Source: Macrolepiota albuminosa
Taxonomy: Eukaryota; Basidiomycota; Agaricomycetes; Agaricales; Agaricaceae
NCBI GenBank assembly: GCA_027475525.1
Contig: JAMWFC010000114.1
Location: 248,001-312,000 of the forward strand
Direction of reading: 5' to 3'
Length of the DNA stretch: 64,000 bases
Position 1 is the stretch's first letter. Each line of letters opens with the position of its first letter. The translations under genes were made by a program, and so were the position numbers. The notes beneath the pieces are model-generated. The model worked only from the letters and a program-made list of their open reading frames with translations. It ran no database searches and had not been told where the DNA came from. Below are positions 27,508 to 39,836 of this stretch, one piece after another.

Positions 27508-27680
27508 GTTTTCGTCAGCGGTTATGGTAGGGTTTTCCGTTTTTGGGTTCCTTGAACCCACATCAGCTCGCGCGTCTCTGACAAATCTCAGGGCCCTCAC
27601 GTGTGTCCTACTTGTTTTTATCAAATCGTGATGACGAGTTCCTCAGAATCCTCGAGGTTGATTTCCTTTTTCCGCAGACA

Positions 27681-28949
27681 AGTGTAACAGCATGAACATT
27701 CCGTATTACGATCTAATTGGTAATAGAAGGAAGCGTTCGACAGCAATCTACTCATTGAATAGCCTTGTGTCCTGCTTTGCTTACGATGCGCTTGGAGCAA
27801 CACTGCAACCTGCGACTAGTTCCAGGTATACTTGACCACAAATGCGGAAGATCATAACATAGGATCTTGTGTCGTGCATGCAGTACAGGTCTAGAAGTAC
27901 CCATACTGATAGAGTATGCACGTCGAGGACCATGTGCGATGGTCTTGATCACCTGGACGCAAGAATAATCAACGGGAGAGTAGATAGCCCCCTTCAGGTC
28001 ATACTGGAAGACAACGAACCAACGGCGAATCTGCGACCTATGAAAACGCGGTTCCGCACGCTCGGGATTAATGGTACAAAAAGTATTTTCCTCCACGCGG
28101 AACAAAAACGGAGTCCGGAGTATAATCATACGATCCTCGTTGTTCGAGTCTCCGCCGGAGTAATTCTTGCCGGCTTGTTCATCTCGCCAATAATGGGATC
28201 CATTCCAGGCGCATGTTCTAGCGAAGTGGAAACGTTGTGTTATTAGAATGGCATATGGATAGCAGGATCAGATCGACTTTACTACATTGAATATTTGAAA
28301 CCGCACAGACAAAGGGGGAGGCACGGTCAGGGCCAAAAGGTATGTCATGTTTACATGTGCTAGATATAGTAAATTATCATAGTGTTCTTAACAATCAGAC
28401 AAGTCGTACCCCAGCAGCCTGTTACTCAATGTGCTGGGAATACTCAGGACCACATTCGAGCAAGAAAGCCTCAAATTCTGGAACAAGAGGGTGCAATGTA
28501 CCATGAAGGCGCCTTCTGTTGTCCATTGGGGACGCATATTTTGGTCTTCGTCTTCGTTGTATCCTATCACCATGACTTCCAAAGGAATGATAGGACACCT
28601 GGATTATACTATTCTTCAGTGTCAAAAGTCACCCCTCGCACCACTGGATTGAATATGCAACGTGAGCGCGTGAGCATTTGAAGCCTGGTGACTAGGGCGT
28701 CTGTAGCCTTTGGTAAGAAGTTTCCTGAATATGGATCTCCCGAACGTCGCCTCCGTCTCTTTCACGACTTTAACTGCAATGATGTTTTTCACAGTGATGA
28801 TGGAAATCTTGTCAACAATTGTCAAAACTCCTAGGAAAAAGCTCACATCGTTGCAGCTCACCATGGAAGATTGCAATCCTCAAACGTCCGTCGATGTTGC
28901 CCTTCTTATATCTTCACGCTCACATGTGCTCAAGTCGTCACTTCATACC
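27681..28949. other. Unassigned region between pirin duplication and tRNA-Lys
   Basis: CpG content is normal here. Several minus-strand frames (27752-28129, 28388-28625) are open for 60-125 codons but carry no motif I recognise; they may be exons of a small unknown gene or a pseudogene. Confidence 0.3.
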
Positions 28950-29035
28950 GCCCGCCTAGCTCAATCGGATAGAGCGTCAGACTCTTATTAGGTAGGTGTA
29001 TCTGAAGGCTGCGAGTTCGACCCTCGCGGTGGGCT
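28950..29035 (+). tRNA. tRNA-Lys (CTT) with 12-nt intron
   Basis: Acceptor stem GCCCGCC pairs with GGTGGGC, D stem GCTC with GAGC, anticodon stem TCAGA with TCTGA, T stem GCGAG with CTCGC around TTCGACC. The anticodon loop reads CT-CTT-A followed by 12 extra bases before the stem closes, placing the intron at the canonical site one base after the anticodon (28984-28986). The body is nearly identical to the tRNA at 29805. Confidence 0.9.
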
Positions 29036-29804
29036 ATAAACATTTAATGGCATGATTTTTTCTTTTTTTTTTTGAAAGAAATCTTAGCGCCATTGGATCG
29101 GACAAGTGTGTGTGTGATGGGGGTTGCCAGGGGTTAATTCGGGCTCCAGATAAGATCAGCCCACTCGTCACACTTAGCACATCTGACCCTTGCCACTGGC
29201 CACTACATCCTTTGTTACAACCTGTCCATTGTTACAACTTATCATAATATCTGCGGGCGCCGTAGCGAGACCCTCGTCGCCTCATACTGCGCTCGCAGCG
29301 CCGATCGTCGAGATACGTTACCTCACGCGTTTTCAAACCCCCTCCCACCATCCCTATGTCACTATGTACATTCCATTCTACGATTATCTTACCTACTTAC
29401 TAAGTCCCTCGTAGTTAGCTTGAGTTTCGGTCCCTCTCGCTCTCGGGAAGGAAAACCGACGCTCGAGAACTGTTTCGGACTCAAGAACATTTCTTTCCCA
29501 CAATTTCATGGCACGACTTTCTCGAATTCGTCTTCAAAGTTTTCTACTATTCCATTATTCTCTCTCGTCACATATGTCACATATAATTTTCATCTGTGAA
29601 ATCTCAGCTTACCTAGAGGGAGGTAGCTCGAGAGGAAGTTCCCTAAAAGGGGCACGTTCTCCTCTCTAGGTTCTCACCACGTGAGTGCCGTGACTTCAGA
29701 TTCCTCCAATGACCGACCTCCCGCCTCAGGTAGATTAGCGATGACAATACGAAGTGCTCTCAGGAGCGCCGTGACTTAAAACATAGGTTAAACGAACTAC
29801 TATA
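29036..29804. other. Spacer between two tRNA-Lys genes
   Basis: No gene is recognised. The T-rich run at 29055-29070 just after the first tRNA is a likely RNA polymerase III terminator. Confidence 0.45.
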
Positions 29805-29887
29805 GCCCGCCTAGCTCAATCGGCCAGAGCGTCAGACTTTTACGAACTGTCATCTGAAGGCTGCGAGTTCGACCCTCGCGGTGGGCT
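29805..29887 (+). tRNA. tRNA-Lys (TTT) with 9-nt intron
   Basis: Same acceptor, D, anticodon and T stems as the tRNA at 28950. The anticodon loop reads CT-TTT-A plus 9 extra bases, so the anticodon is TTT (29839-29841) with a short canonical intron. A T run follows at about 29907-29913. Confidence 0.9.
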
Positions 29888-30011
29888 ATAATACTCCCAT
29901 CCCGTTTCTTTTTTGAAAGCCGGGCCGGCGATATTTGGCAGCGATGGCAATGTAAACAAGGGATTCCCGAGACGTGGCAGAGGTCGCGTCGATGCTTTCG
30001 GCGCAACTATC

Positions 30012-30889
30012 ATGTCACACTCACACTCACACGCACCAGGCCAGGCGCACTCGCATACCCACTCTCATGAACCTCCGCAGAGTCCTCAGAGCACTCAAAC
30101 GCCCATGATGCCCACGCCAGACCCCGCACTACAGGCACTCATCGACGAGGATTTCAAGCCCGTTCCGCTATCGCTTTCTGATGATCGAAACACGACCACT
30201 TGTCTCCAGCACCGTCTCGAAAAATGTGATGCTTGCGACGTCGACTTTATCAACCTCAACCGCCTCTCAACCCTACTCGCCAACAACCCGAATCTCCTCT
30301 GCCTACCACCGCCTAGTATTATAACACAGAAGCTATCACAGATAGTGACCTCGACGAAAGACGAAGGAAACGTGCGTCTTTTAGAAAAGTCATGACAACC
30401 CTCTCATCACGCATTGCATCTCAGTCATTGTTTAAAAATGGCCTACACACTGCTGCTGTCAACCGCTATACAGGCGCTGCGAACATGGCCATCAATCGAC
30501 CGCCTTGGGAAAATAACCAAGTTATGCGTGATGAGCTCTCGGCTGTTATTTCCAACCGCTCTGCAGCTTTCTCTGAAGCCCATGATTACATTTCAGCACT
30601 CGCCGACGCGGAAGCTGTTATCCAACTACGGAAACCGTGGAGTAAGGGTCACTTCAGGAAGGCGAAGGCGTTGGTCGGACTCCATAAGTTACGAGATGCG
30701 GCAGACGCTGTGAAGCTTGGGCTGTCGTTCGAACCGAATAACAATGTGAATATTCATGCATGCTGCACGGTATCTTCATATTGATGGTTTTTCTAGGAGC
30801 TTCTGCAGTATCTCTCTGACATTGAGAAAGCCATGGTGAAGAAGGACGAAACTAAACAGGACATCGCGCAGACGAAGAGTGAACAGTAG
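30012..30889 (+). CDS. SEC72: SEC72-like TPR subunit of the ER post-translational translocon
   Basis: Three exons (30012-30371, 30425-30745, 30797-30889) with introns of 53 and 51 nt give 257 residues. The N-terminus is His/Ser-rich (MSHSHSHAPGQAHSH). It is followed by CLQHRLEKCDACDVDFINLN and then TPR-type helices (SLFKNGLHTAAVNRYTGA, VISNRSAAFSEAHDYISAL, KGHFRKAKALVGLHKLRDA) and an acidic-basic C-terminal tail. This matches fungal Sec72, a cytosolic TPR subunit of the Sec62/63 complex that helps deliver completed precursors to the ER membrane. All splice phases agree and there are no stops. Another TPR co-chaperone is less likely. Confidence 0.8.
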
Positions 30890-31184
30890 ACTCGCGATGC
30901 TGACGCATTCTTTGGTCTTGTGTATAGTATTATTGTAGCCCTTCCGTGAGTGCATTATAGTGTACAATGTCTATGATACCACATTTATAGGCCTTATCCA
31001 AACTCTTTCAAACTGCAAGACTCGGTACAAATAGTCCCTTGGCTTCTTTACACCCATTGTGTCGTGTCCTCACAACCACCTTCATGACCGCGGAATCCCC
31101 GGACTTGTTAGATTTCGGAGGCTCCAGTTTAATCAAGAGTACATTAATCGATATGCAGCAATGAACACCTCTGGTCTCCAAAAC

Positions 31185-32222
31185 TCACGCGCCCCACCAG
31201 TTTCGCTTCTTCATGAACCTTGAGTAGTATGTGACACCAGATACCTTGACGGCCGAAGAGGTTATTATTTGCGTTATACGAAAAGGAATGACTCACGGTT
31301 CCTGCTTTATCGGTATTGTTATCTCCGACAACTGACGTAGCGCTAGCAAGACCTGCATTCGCAGTCGCATTTGTGGGACTGGTGATTGCTGTTAAAGTAG
31401 GGCTACCAGAATTCACTGGAGCACTCGAGACCCCTGCAGCGCCCGCATCTATGACACTTTTGGTACAGGCGGAGCCGGTCGCGCTAATGGTAGACTGGAT
31501 AACTGGAGCGGTCGTCTTCGTTACACCGCTGACAACACTTCCATGTTGATCAACGTCACCGGTAGACGTTTGTACGGCAGCAGTGGGCTCCTAGAAAGAA
31601 GGACGTTGATCACTCAAGCTATGGTGTACTCTTCTGAAGGGAGAAACCATACCAAAGTGATGGTGACAGTGACAGTATTGGCGCTGTTATTGATGCCTGC
31701 TGTGATGGTATTGATGTCGATGGACGTGCTGTTGCTGCTGCTGTTGTCGTTGACGTTGACCGTACCGCTGGAGTTTCCGTTCTCAGTGGACGTGCTACTA
31801 GAACCGTTGATGAATCCGTTGACGATAATACCGTTGCTGGGGCCAGCGGGAGTCAGTGCAGACAGGGTCGTGCTGGGCAGCTGAGATACATACAGGGTTA
31901 AGTGGTGAGGCCAGCGATATGAAGTGCAGACGACTTACAGGAACGGTCTCAGTGGTGTTATTGATGCTTGCACTGTTGATGTCTGTGTTGGACTTGGGGG
32001 TTGTGAGGGTTCTTCCCTTGTTTGCTTCGTGCCAGGAAGTCTAGGACTTACTGTTACAGCGTATCCGTTTTCTCGAGCCTTGAGAAGCAGAGTACTGTGA
32101 GCAATTCTGGTAATAACTCGGCTTCTGGTTGAACAACTAACCACCAAGATTGCGTGAGGGGCAGCTAGTGCCGAACCTATAACGCAGGCAAGGAGGGGAA
32201 CAGCAGAGTGTTTGAAAAGCAT
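31185..32222 (-). CDS. Secreted Asn/Ser/Thr-rich small protein, multi-exon
   Basis: The ATG at 32222 gives a signal peptide (MLFKHSAVPLLACVIGSALA). After short exons (ARENGYAV, then a piece ending NNTTETVP), a long exon is rich in Asn, Ser, Thr and Gly (GIIVNGFINGSSSTSTENG, NSANTVTVTIT) and likely N-glycosylated. A further exon (TSPTNATANAGLASATSVV) leads to a compact C-terminus VSGVTYYSRFMKKRNWWGA with a stop at 31185-31187. I do not recognise the family. A secreted or cell-wall protein is likely. Exon boundaries are inferred from GT-AG sites and composition and need transcript support. It is convergent with SEC72. Confidence 0.55.
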
Positions 32223-33206
32223 TTCTCTGACGATCTCTTTCAGCAAAGCGAATTAGAGTGCTGGTTGTTGTAAGCAACGCTTCAAAAAGTTCCTGTTCTG
32301 TCGAAGGTGTGTAGATGGACTAGCCCAACGCGAGCACTGACGGTTTGAAAGATAGAGCAGGAGGAAGAGACGACTCGATCGCAGATCGAGCGTAGGTCGA
32401 GAGAAAGAAAAAATTGAGTGAAAGAGGAAAGGAAAGAGGGAGCTTGGGTAGCTTGAGATGGCGGTTATCCCTGAGCACGAGAAAAACCCTTTTTAAATCC
32501 TTTCAAAGGACAATAACCCAGATTGCAAACTCACACTGGCAGGAAGGCTGATTCCAGAAATAGAACAGGCGCCCCCGAGATGTGTGCCTTGTTCATTGTT
32601 ACCTTGCTTACCTTCGACTATTATTATTGTTCTTTGTGTTGCTAGCGCTAAAAACAACATGCGTATATCAAGCTTCTTCAGCTCCATGAGCTTCGGGTCC
32701 ACTAAACTTTGTCTTCTATCAGTGGAGTTGGTTACCAAAGACGGCCCGTTCAATCATATGTATTACGAAAGAGTTCTGGGGACCACCATAAGCGAGTAAC
32801 CGAAAGCCAATTGTTCAGAAGAGGGAAAGCTTAGAAGGATGCCGAAGTCAAGTTGAAGTACTAGGTAACCATTGCCTGGCGTGAGAACAAGTAGGAGTAC
32901 TAATGACAAGAGAATGAGTCGTGTTTCTAAGAGATGGCTAGTATGATTGAAAATAAGTTACACATTATCTATAACAGAGTGAGATCAGCGAGGCACAAAA
33001 ACCCTGGTCTCCGCCTTGCATGATGCGGTTACACTTGACAATTTGACCGATAATAGCACCTTGGAAAATTTATGAAATGGTGTTCATTGTCATGAGCGTG
33101 ATAAAGCTATATCGAGACCTCTGAGGCACTCAATCGTCTCAAGCATATTGCGGTTAGTGTTAAATATAAAACAGATGCTACCGTTGGTATCACCAACGAG
33201 TCATCT
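32223..33206. other. Intergenic, no recognised gene
   Basis: Upstream region of the secreted-protein gene and downstream region of HGH1. Purine-rich tracts occur near 32355-32450. No conserved frame is seen. Confidence 0.4.
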
Positions 33207-34899
33207 CTACACTTCCTCAATTTTGTTGTCTTCATCATCATCTTCCACAGGCGCAGAAGTAATCTGCCTCCTCTCAGCACCCTCCGGAGCACCAACAGAC
33301 GCGTCTTGAATCGTCTCAAGACTACTCTCGTCCAATTCATTTGGATCAGACGGCTCATCCCCCTTTATCAACATCACCAACCTCTCAATGTGTTCGGAGA
33401 TCTACAGTATAGAGTTGGCGCGTTACGTTGATATAAAGGTCAATTGAGGCATTACCTTGTCGACAGTCTCTGCCAAGTGCGCAGCTCGGATAATCTCGTA
33501 CACACCGTGCTCGCGAAGATAGTTGCGCCCCCAGCGCGTGTGGCAAAGTAAGAGCAACGTTTCGACGTGCATCAGCCGAAGTGCCAGGTCGGACTCACGC
33601 GTCTTGGTTGGCGGGAGAAATTGGAGTGCTTCGGGAAGCTTTTCTTGATCCTACGACAAGTATATATAGGATTTAAAATCGCATGTTGTAATCACTCCAT
33701 GGAGGCTTACCTCGAGTTCAAACTCTTCAGGACCTGCAAGGGGTAGGAGAATGTAAGGGAGTGCATCGATTCCCGGTGCGAGCGTCGTTGAAGGTGGTAC
33801 GGCGACTTTGTCCGTCTCTGATGAGAGTATTGCTTTATGGCCAGGTGCATGGAAAGCGCAATTTCTTAGTTTACAAGGTTAGTTCAGAGCAGAGTTAGGA
33901 AAGATAGCACGAACTTGAGCGTGGATGCAACACCCCCTCTCCGTATGGTGTCCTTGTGTTCTGTAAACGGTACTATCTTGGCAAGAGGATACTCAAACTC
34001 GGAAGGATTGAAGATGTCGACAGGTTGTGGAGAAAGGAAAAAGTTGCGGCCGGCTGGTGCCTTGGTAATATTGAATATCTCTTGTCATGGATTAGTATTA
34101 TTCCCATACCACGCTGACGTTGGCGAACACGCTTGCAAGGAAGTGCAAATCACCCTTTCGTTTCCGTTTTGAGGGATCCGAGTCAGTAGTGACAGTAGCG
34201 AATGCATCAAGTAGCAGCGGTAATGCTAAGACCTCTTTTGCCTCGCCACTAGGATAAGGATCCGGAGGAGTGCTGGTCCCACATCTTGATTGAGTCGCGT
34301 AGAATTCGATGCCTGGTATTATGGATACATGTAAGGATATTAATGTGGAGCATGCCGCAGAAGAAGAGGTAAGGTTTGAAAGGAGCATTGATGCAAGATC
34401 CGCGAGAATTGAGCCTGGTTGCTGTGGTCTCTTCTCAGTCTTTCTGTCGAATAGTGAAAAAAGGTGACGCACTATGATATAGGAAACGATGAATGTCAGG
34501 AAGCTAGGTTCCGATAGAGACGCGACAATTAGAGGAGAGTCCGATAAATTGACCAAGGCACGAAATGCATCATGGGCGATGCTCTATGGATTGAAGTTGA
34601 GACAGCCATAAACATGTAGATCGCAGACTAACAAGCTGATCTCTACAAAGAATCTTCAAATCACGAATGATATCTGTATCCTTTGGCTTTGCCTGTAGCC
34701 CTCCTCCCTGGAGTCCCGTCAAAAATACACTTCTATGAGGCGATCCCGGAGGCGTCTGAGGTAAAAGGTGAGACAACGCGATCTGGCGAACCTGGTGATT
34801 CCGATCACGCAAAAATGGGATGAGCTGGATTCATAGTATGATGAGGTGGAAGTTCTCGTCGTTGTCAGTCTCGCTCACCTCGCGAAGCTGAGCGTCCAT
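33207..34899 (-). CDS. HGH1: HGH1 family protein (armadillo-type, eEF2 folding factor)
   Basis: Starting at the ATG at 34899 (MDAQLRE), a 5' intron joins to LIPFLRDRNHQVRQIALSHLL. Further exons give KDTDIIRDLKILCRDQ, HDAFRALVNLSDSPLIVASL, LADLASMLLSNLTSSSAACS, the FLASVFANVS block, GRNFFLSP with FNPSEFEYPLAKIVPFTEH, IRRGGVASTLKNCAFH, the IDALPYILLPLAGPEEFE block and RLMHVETLLLLCHTRWGR, ending in an acidic tail. This order matches Hgh1, which helps co-translational folding of elongation factor 2 with the TRiC chaperonin. About eight exons, all apparently open. The gene is divergent from SPT20. Confidence 0.85.
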
Positions 34900-35024
34900 G
34901 TCGACCCTTTGAGTGATAGATTTATACACGTGATGCTAATCTCAACTAGAGCTTACATAATGCGGCAATCCTTAATTCACTGCCACCGTTCTCTTTGCTT
35001 CGACCTTATTGACTACATGCACTC
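34900..35024. promoter_or_regulatory. Short divergent promoter between HGH1 and SPT20
   Basis: Only 125 bp separate the two start codons, so both leaders and core promoters must lie here or overlap the 5' ends. No clear TATA box is seen, as expected for housekeeping genes. Confidence 0.5.
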
Positions 35025-37172
35025 ATGACGAGCTATAACGCGACGCGCTTTGTCGAGGACTTGTTAGAGAAAACTACGTCTCTTCCACCTTCTTTTACTG
35101 TGCATCTTCATCTTGAATACTGGACCCTCAACAACGGGTCAAAGTTTCTGTATAACAACCAAATTGCTGTTCGTCAACCCCTGTGGAACCACACCGCGTT
35201 TACTAACAGTCAATATAAAGTCGCTGTTGGATGATGTAAGAGCACACAGAATACCCGTGGACTTTTTGGATCTTTTTGAGGCAGCCAAGGTTCCGTTCTA
35301 TGACGGTATGGGCGCTTATGTCGTAATTTTGTACCACCATGTTGAACGCATATCTTTCAATAGGATGCATGATAGTTGAGCTGTTGGACTATCGACCACA
35401 GCGAGGCAAAGAACCTTTACCTGATACACCGGAACGGACACGAGTTGTGCTTCATCCGAATTCAGAGACATTATGGGCAGACATTTGTGCTATGAACCAT
35501 CGTTTTGGTGGCAAGTGGACGGATCGCGATGCGCTCGAAATTGAAGCGCGTCTGCTCGTATGTATTGCCATAGTTAGGCAAGGATCAAGTCTGACCTGTC
35601 TTTTCCTGAAGCTCACTACTTCTGCGCCGCTGTGTCTCGATCCAAATCCTCACCTTGCTAGAGTAGCTAATCATATAATGAGAGTGTCCACACCTACCGT
35701 TCCGACGTCATTGAAGAGGAAAGCTGTGAATCTGGACCCGGCAGAGGATGAATCGGACAAGGCAAGAAGAGCAAAGATCATGTCCTTTATGAATTCAAGA
35801 CAAAATCGGGCAACACCAAGGTCAATGCTCTCTGGATATGACCCATTATAACAAGTACTGATTATGATATAGTTACCGAATGCTGGATGCTATGCAGAGA
35901 TGGCGCGAGAAGAAAGCAAACCCCGACCGAACCTCGACTCCTGCTTCTGCGCAAGCGGCCCCTTCACCCACAAAATCTGCCACTCCGTCCATCGCTGTGT
36001 CGCAAGCACATTCTCCAGCCTCTCCCGAAAAACCTAGAGGACCTACTCCGGCTCCCGCTGCTATAGCTATGTTGACGAGGGCCAACGGTTCCGTCACCCC
36101 TGTACCTCAACCCTCCGCTCACCAATTCATTAATACGACCCCTACGAACTCGTCGACGCCCAAGGCGCATTCCCCGATGCTCCCCCAAGTCTATCCAAGT
36201 GTCCAAGCAGCGACAGATGCAGCGAAAAGAACACCCACGCCCGCTCAAATCAAGCAGTATATGGCTTCGCCACAGCTACCCTCGGGGGTAGCTACACCTG
36301 CGCCTGTATCTGTGTCCGTCCCCATCTCCGTCCAACAACCAAACCAAAACAACCCGTCACCTGCCGCCTTCCAACCTTCCGTGCAAAACTCTCAATTCGT
36401 GCCTCAGCCACGTAGTGTAATGCAGACAACACCTCAAATCAATGGAGTCAAACATCCTCCACAGCAATCGCAACAACAATACGCGCAGAACTTTGTCCAT
36501 CGGCCGCAAATTCCGGCGTCGCTTGCAGAGAGACATCAACAAGCGCAAGCGTATTTAATGGCGCAGAAGGCGGCAATAGCACAACAAGGTGGCACGCCAG
36601 CGCAGCTCGGTGTTGGGCAGAATGCGCCAACTGCGGCTCCCGTTGCCCGCAATAGCCCAATGGCAGCTACCAAACCGCTAGCAGCGCGATCACCCATGCC
36701 ACCAACGACTCAACTTCCACCGGCTCAGCAACATCAGATTGCTCAGCAAGCGCTCGCAATGCAACACCAGCAACAACAGCAACAACATCCCGCCCAGCAT
36801 CCCCAACACACATTTACGCCATCATACAACCCCGCTCAACTTCGCCCAGGAATGGTCCACGGCAGCCCGCAGTTACCTTCTCACCTTGCGGCAGCAGCAG
36901 CTCAGGCACAAGCTCAAGCTCAAGCTCAGGGTCAACGCCCCGCAAGTGCTGCAGGAGTTCAGCAGCAACAGCAACAGGGGATGTACATCCCTCCGCAGAT
37001 GTACGGTTATCCAAACGCGTTGAATTATGCGCAAGGTCAGGCAATGACGCCGCAGATGCAACAGCGGTTCTTGCAGAACTACCAAGCTCATATGGTACAA
37101 GCGCGGATGAACGGACAGGCGATGCCCCCACAGGTCACGGCTGCGAAGGCGGGTGGGATGCAGGGCAGGTAA
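35025..37172 (+). CDS. SPT20: SPT20 homologue (SAGA complex subunit)
   Basis: Five exons (35025-35168, 35221-35305, 35364-35557, 35612-35820, 35873-37172) join in consistent phases to give 643 residues. The N-terminal part matches the Spt20 domain: ATRFVEDLLEKT, YNNQIASLLDDVRAHRIPVD, FYDGCMIVELLDYR and LHPNSETLWADIC. The last exon is a long Pro/Gln/Ala-rich low-complexity tail with CAG-type glutamine runs near residues 495-510, typical of transcription coactivators. Spt20 holds the SAGA histone acetyltransferase complex together and acts in the nucleus. Divergent from HGH1. Confidence 0.88.
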
Positions 37173-37868
37173 CACATGCTCTCGTGTGTGATTTGTTGTC
37201 TTTGTGGCTTCGGGATTTGTTCACTTTTCGGATACTTTCTTTTTTTGGGGGGGAGCATTGACACTTGTACTTTTATCATACATTCTTGGGCAACCGACGT
37301 AGTGCCAATTTACTTTCTCACCGACACTTGTAATTTAGATCCGACTTTTTGCTCGTGTAGTAATTATTTCGTATTTCATCTCAATGGAATGGTATTCGGT
37401 GCTGGATTTGATAGAGCTCGTTGCTCGTCCATTTCATCCAGTAGTGATGGATTTTTCTGTCCGTGATAAATTGATTAAAACTCCAGGTAATTTTAAACAT
37501 GTCCCTTTCGGACCACCACTCCTCACAGGATTCTCCGCAGATTCTAATCCAATTGTTTAACTGGATTTTTTCTAGCTGCGACAAGGTTACGGTTCCTCGA
37601 CTCTGAGTATAGTATGGTTAATCAGCCAGTCAGCCACCAGACAGAAGCTGGTAGACATTTGTTAGTTCGGCTACCATATTTGTGGCAAACAGGGCTCTCC
37701 AGGGTTGAGCTACTCATTCTCCGCATTTGATCGAGGAGCGAGGTGTAAAAAAGCCCTGATTAATATTTAACTCTTTCCACTACTGAATATCCTCCTTACT
37801 GATTTTTCTTTTTTCAAATTTTATACCCTCTGCCCGATTCTTAAGCAGAATAAGATCTGACACAACAC

Positions 37869-38177
37869 ATGGGTCCATCAAGGAGGGAGTTAACTCCTAA
37901 AGTAAATTGTGCAGTAAGAGCGAATCAGAATGCTGCGATTGGCCAGCGGAGCACGCGGAACGACGCCGACATATATATCTCCAGGAGAAGCGGAGTGTCA
38001 CAGTTGATACAGATGACTGGAGAAGGGAAGGCCAAGGCCTTCATGTATGCATCAACCATCGAGGCGGCTCGGCACGGGTGGTCGTTTGACCATGAGTTAC
38101 AGGCGACCCATGTGGGGTTCTTCGAGTTGACGTCGGAGTTTCAAGAAGCTTCCGGATACGTAGGGATCAAGGATTGA
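37869..38177 (+). CDS. Possible small hypothetical protein (102 codons)
   Basis: An ATG-initiated frame with balanced composition (segments VRANQNAAIGQRSTRND, LIQMTGEGKAKAFMYAS and HVGFFELTSEFQEASGY) that contrasts with the repetitive surroundings. I do not recognise it. It could be a real short gene or a terminal exon. Coding status rests only on openness and composition. Confidence 0.35.
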   Translation: MGPSRRELTPKVNCAVRANQNAAIGQRSTRNDADIYISRRSGVSQLIQMTGEGKAKAFMYASTIEAARHGWSFDHELQATHVGFFELTSEFQEASGYVGIKD

Positions 38178-39836
38178 TTGAGGAGTGGGATTTTTTGTGG
38201 CGGGTTAGACTTGCTCCGCTCTGCAGAAGTATCAGCGAGTCGCAATCAGTTCTTACGGCAGGTGACACAATAGAAAGAAAGGATAAGGATATACTTATCA
38301 CACCGCCCACGGATTCCAAAAAAATGATATGTACAAAGGTCAGAAGATTTTTGATAAGCCGTACACGTCGGATCTCATTGAGGAGTGGTGCTTGGACCTT
38401 CCTCGGTGGACTCGGGGTTGGTGGGGGTGGTGGGGTATATCAGCTGGCTGTGCAACATCAACATCAAAACATACCTGTCGAAAAAACAAGTAAGCGAGTG
38501 GCATCAGTATAGCAGTTATATATATATCACGAACTCGATGAAAATGTAAAATATATACGACATAGTCAAAGTACCCGTCCATGAAAAAAAAACCTCGGTA
38601 ACTGTAACAATCAGACAGTACGAATCTAAAATCAAAAATCAAAATAAAGCAACGGAAGATAAATCGATAAACGTTCGACAAACGCACACTAAGACCATCT
38701 ACATCTTCCTTTACTTCCTTTACTTCCTTATTTCCACTTCCACTTCACATCCTCTCTTTCCTTCTCCGTCCTGCCTCGTCTGACAACAAGAGGTAACGCA
38801 CCACACCAACGCATCAGCCAAAACTCCGCCTCTTCTCCCTCCTCGCTCTCTCTTCCTTCTTTCCCTTTCCTTCCCTTTCCTTCCCTTTCGCGGGATCGGA
38901 CAGAAAAGAAAAAAGAAAAAGAAGGGTTCCATTTCCATTTCCATTTCCATTCCGGCGTACCGGGCCGATCTCCTCTCTCGTCTCTCGCAGATCTACATAT
39001 AAAAAAAAACCCTCGACCAAACCAGATCTTAAACTTTACGAACAAACGACAACCCTCGAACAAAGAAGAAGAAACAAGAAGAAACAAAGAAGAAGAAACA
39101 AAGAAGAACAAGAAGAAACAAGAACAAGAAACAAGGGAGAGAATAAATAACACACAAACAAGCGAGCCAACGAACCGAGCCTGAGGGGTAGAGGCAAGAC
39201 GAACCGAGACGAGGACGGGACGGGGTGGTAGTGGATACATTACATACACGTACACGTACACGTACATACGCAAAAGTAAGAGTAAGAACAAGACATAAAA
39301 GAGGGGAGGGGAGGGGAGACACCGCGGTGCGGACGCGGGTGCGGGGGGTTAGACGGGGGGATAAATAAGATAAGCTGTATGTATGTATGTATAGCCGGAG
39401 GGAGGCTGCCCACGCCAAATAACGAAGGGCGGGGGGCTGGCGGGGGCGGGGTGCGGGGGGAAGATATGGGATACGGGATATGAGATATACATCGACCAAA
39501 GGGGACAAGGGGGGGAGGAAAGAAACCACAGAGTAAGCTAACTAGCACAGATAGCGCAGAATATACCAACCAACAACCCAAAAAACCAAAGAGACAAAAA
39601 AAAACCAGTATACCAAAAAAAACACAACACGACAAAAAACCAAGAAAGCAGAGCAGACAGACAGACACGCATAACAAGCGCGCGGACGGGTGGGCGGGCG
39701 TCAAAGCCACAGCCTCAGCTTCAGCCTGAGCCCAAGGCGAGGGCCCACGACAAGCGGGAAGCGGGAGGCATGGGCAAACCACTCACTCACACTCGCACGC
39801 CAGGGGGGGAGGGGGTGGAAGAGGGGGACCCTGACC
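38178..39836. other. Microsatellite-rich intergenic region
   Basis: Simple repeats dominate: TTCC/TTTAC runs (38700-38760), GGGAA/CATTTC-type runs (38860-38955), GAA/CAA-rich purine tracts (39060-39140), ACGTAC runs (39245-39265) and GTAT runs (39375-39392). Long open frames here are low-complexity shadows. The region follows the 3' end of the GATA gene (minus strand), so part is its 3' UTR. Confidence 0.5.

Larger units (their letters stand above)
20952..27680. repeat. Tandem segmental duplication, unit 2 (split by transposon sequence)
   Basis: Unit 2 begins directly after unit 1. Its left part (20952-21063) aligns with 18987-19120, then alignment breaks for about 4.5 kb and resumes at about 25608, aligned with 19140 onward. 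A further insertion of about 250 bp (near 25854-26110) is absent from unit 1. Alignment continues through pirin copy 2 to 27680. Confidence 0.85.
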
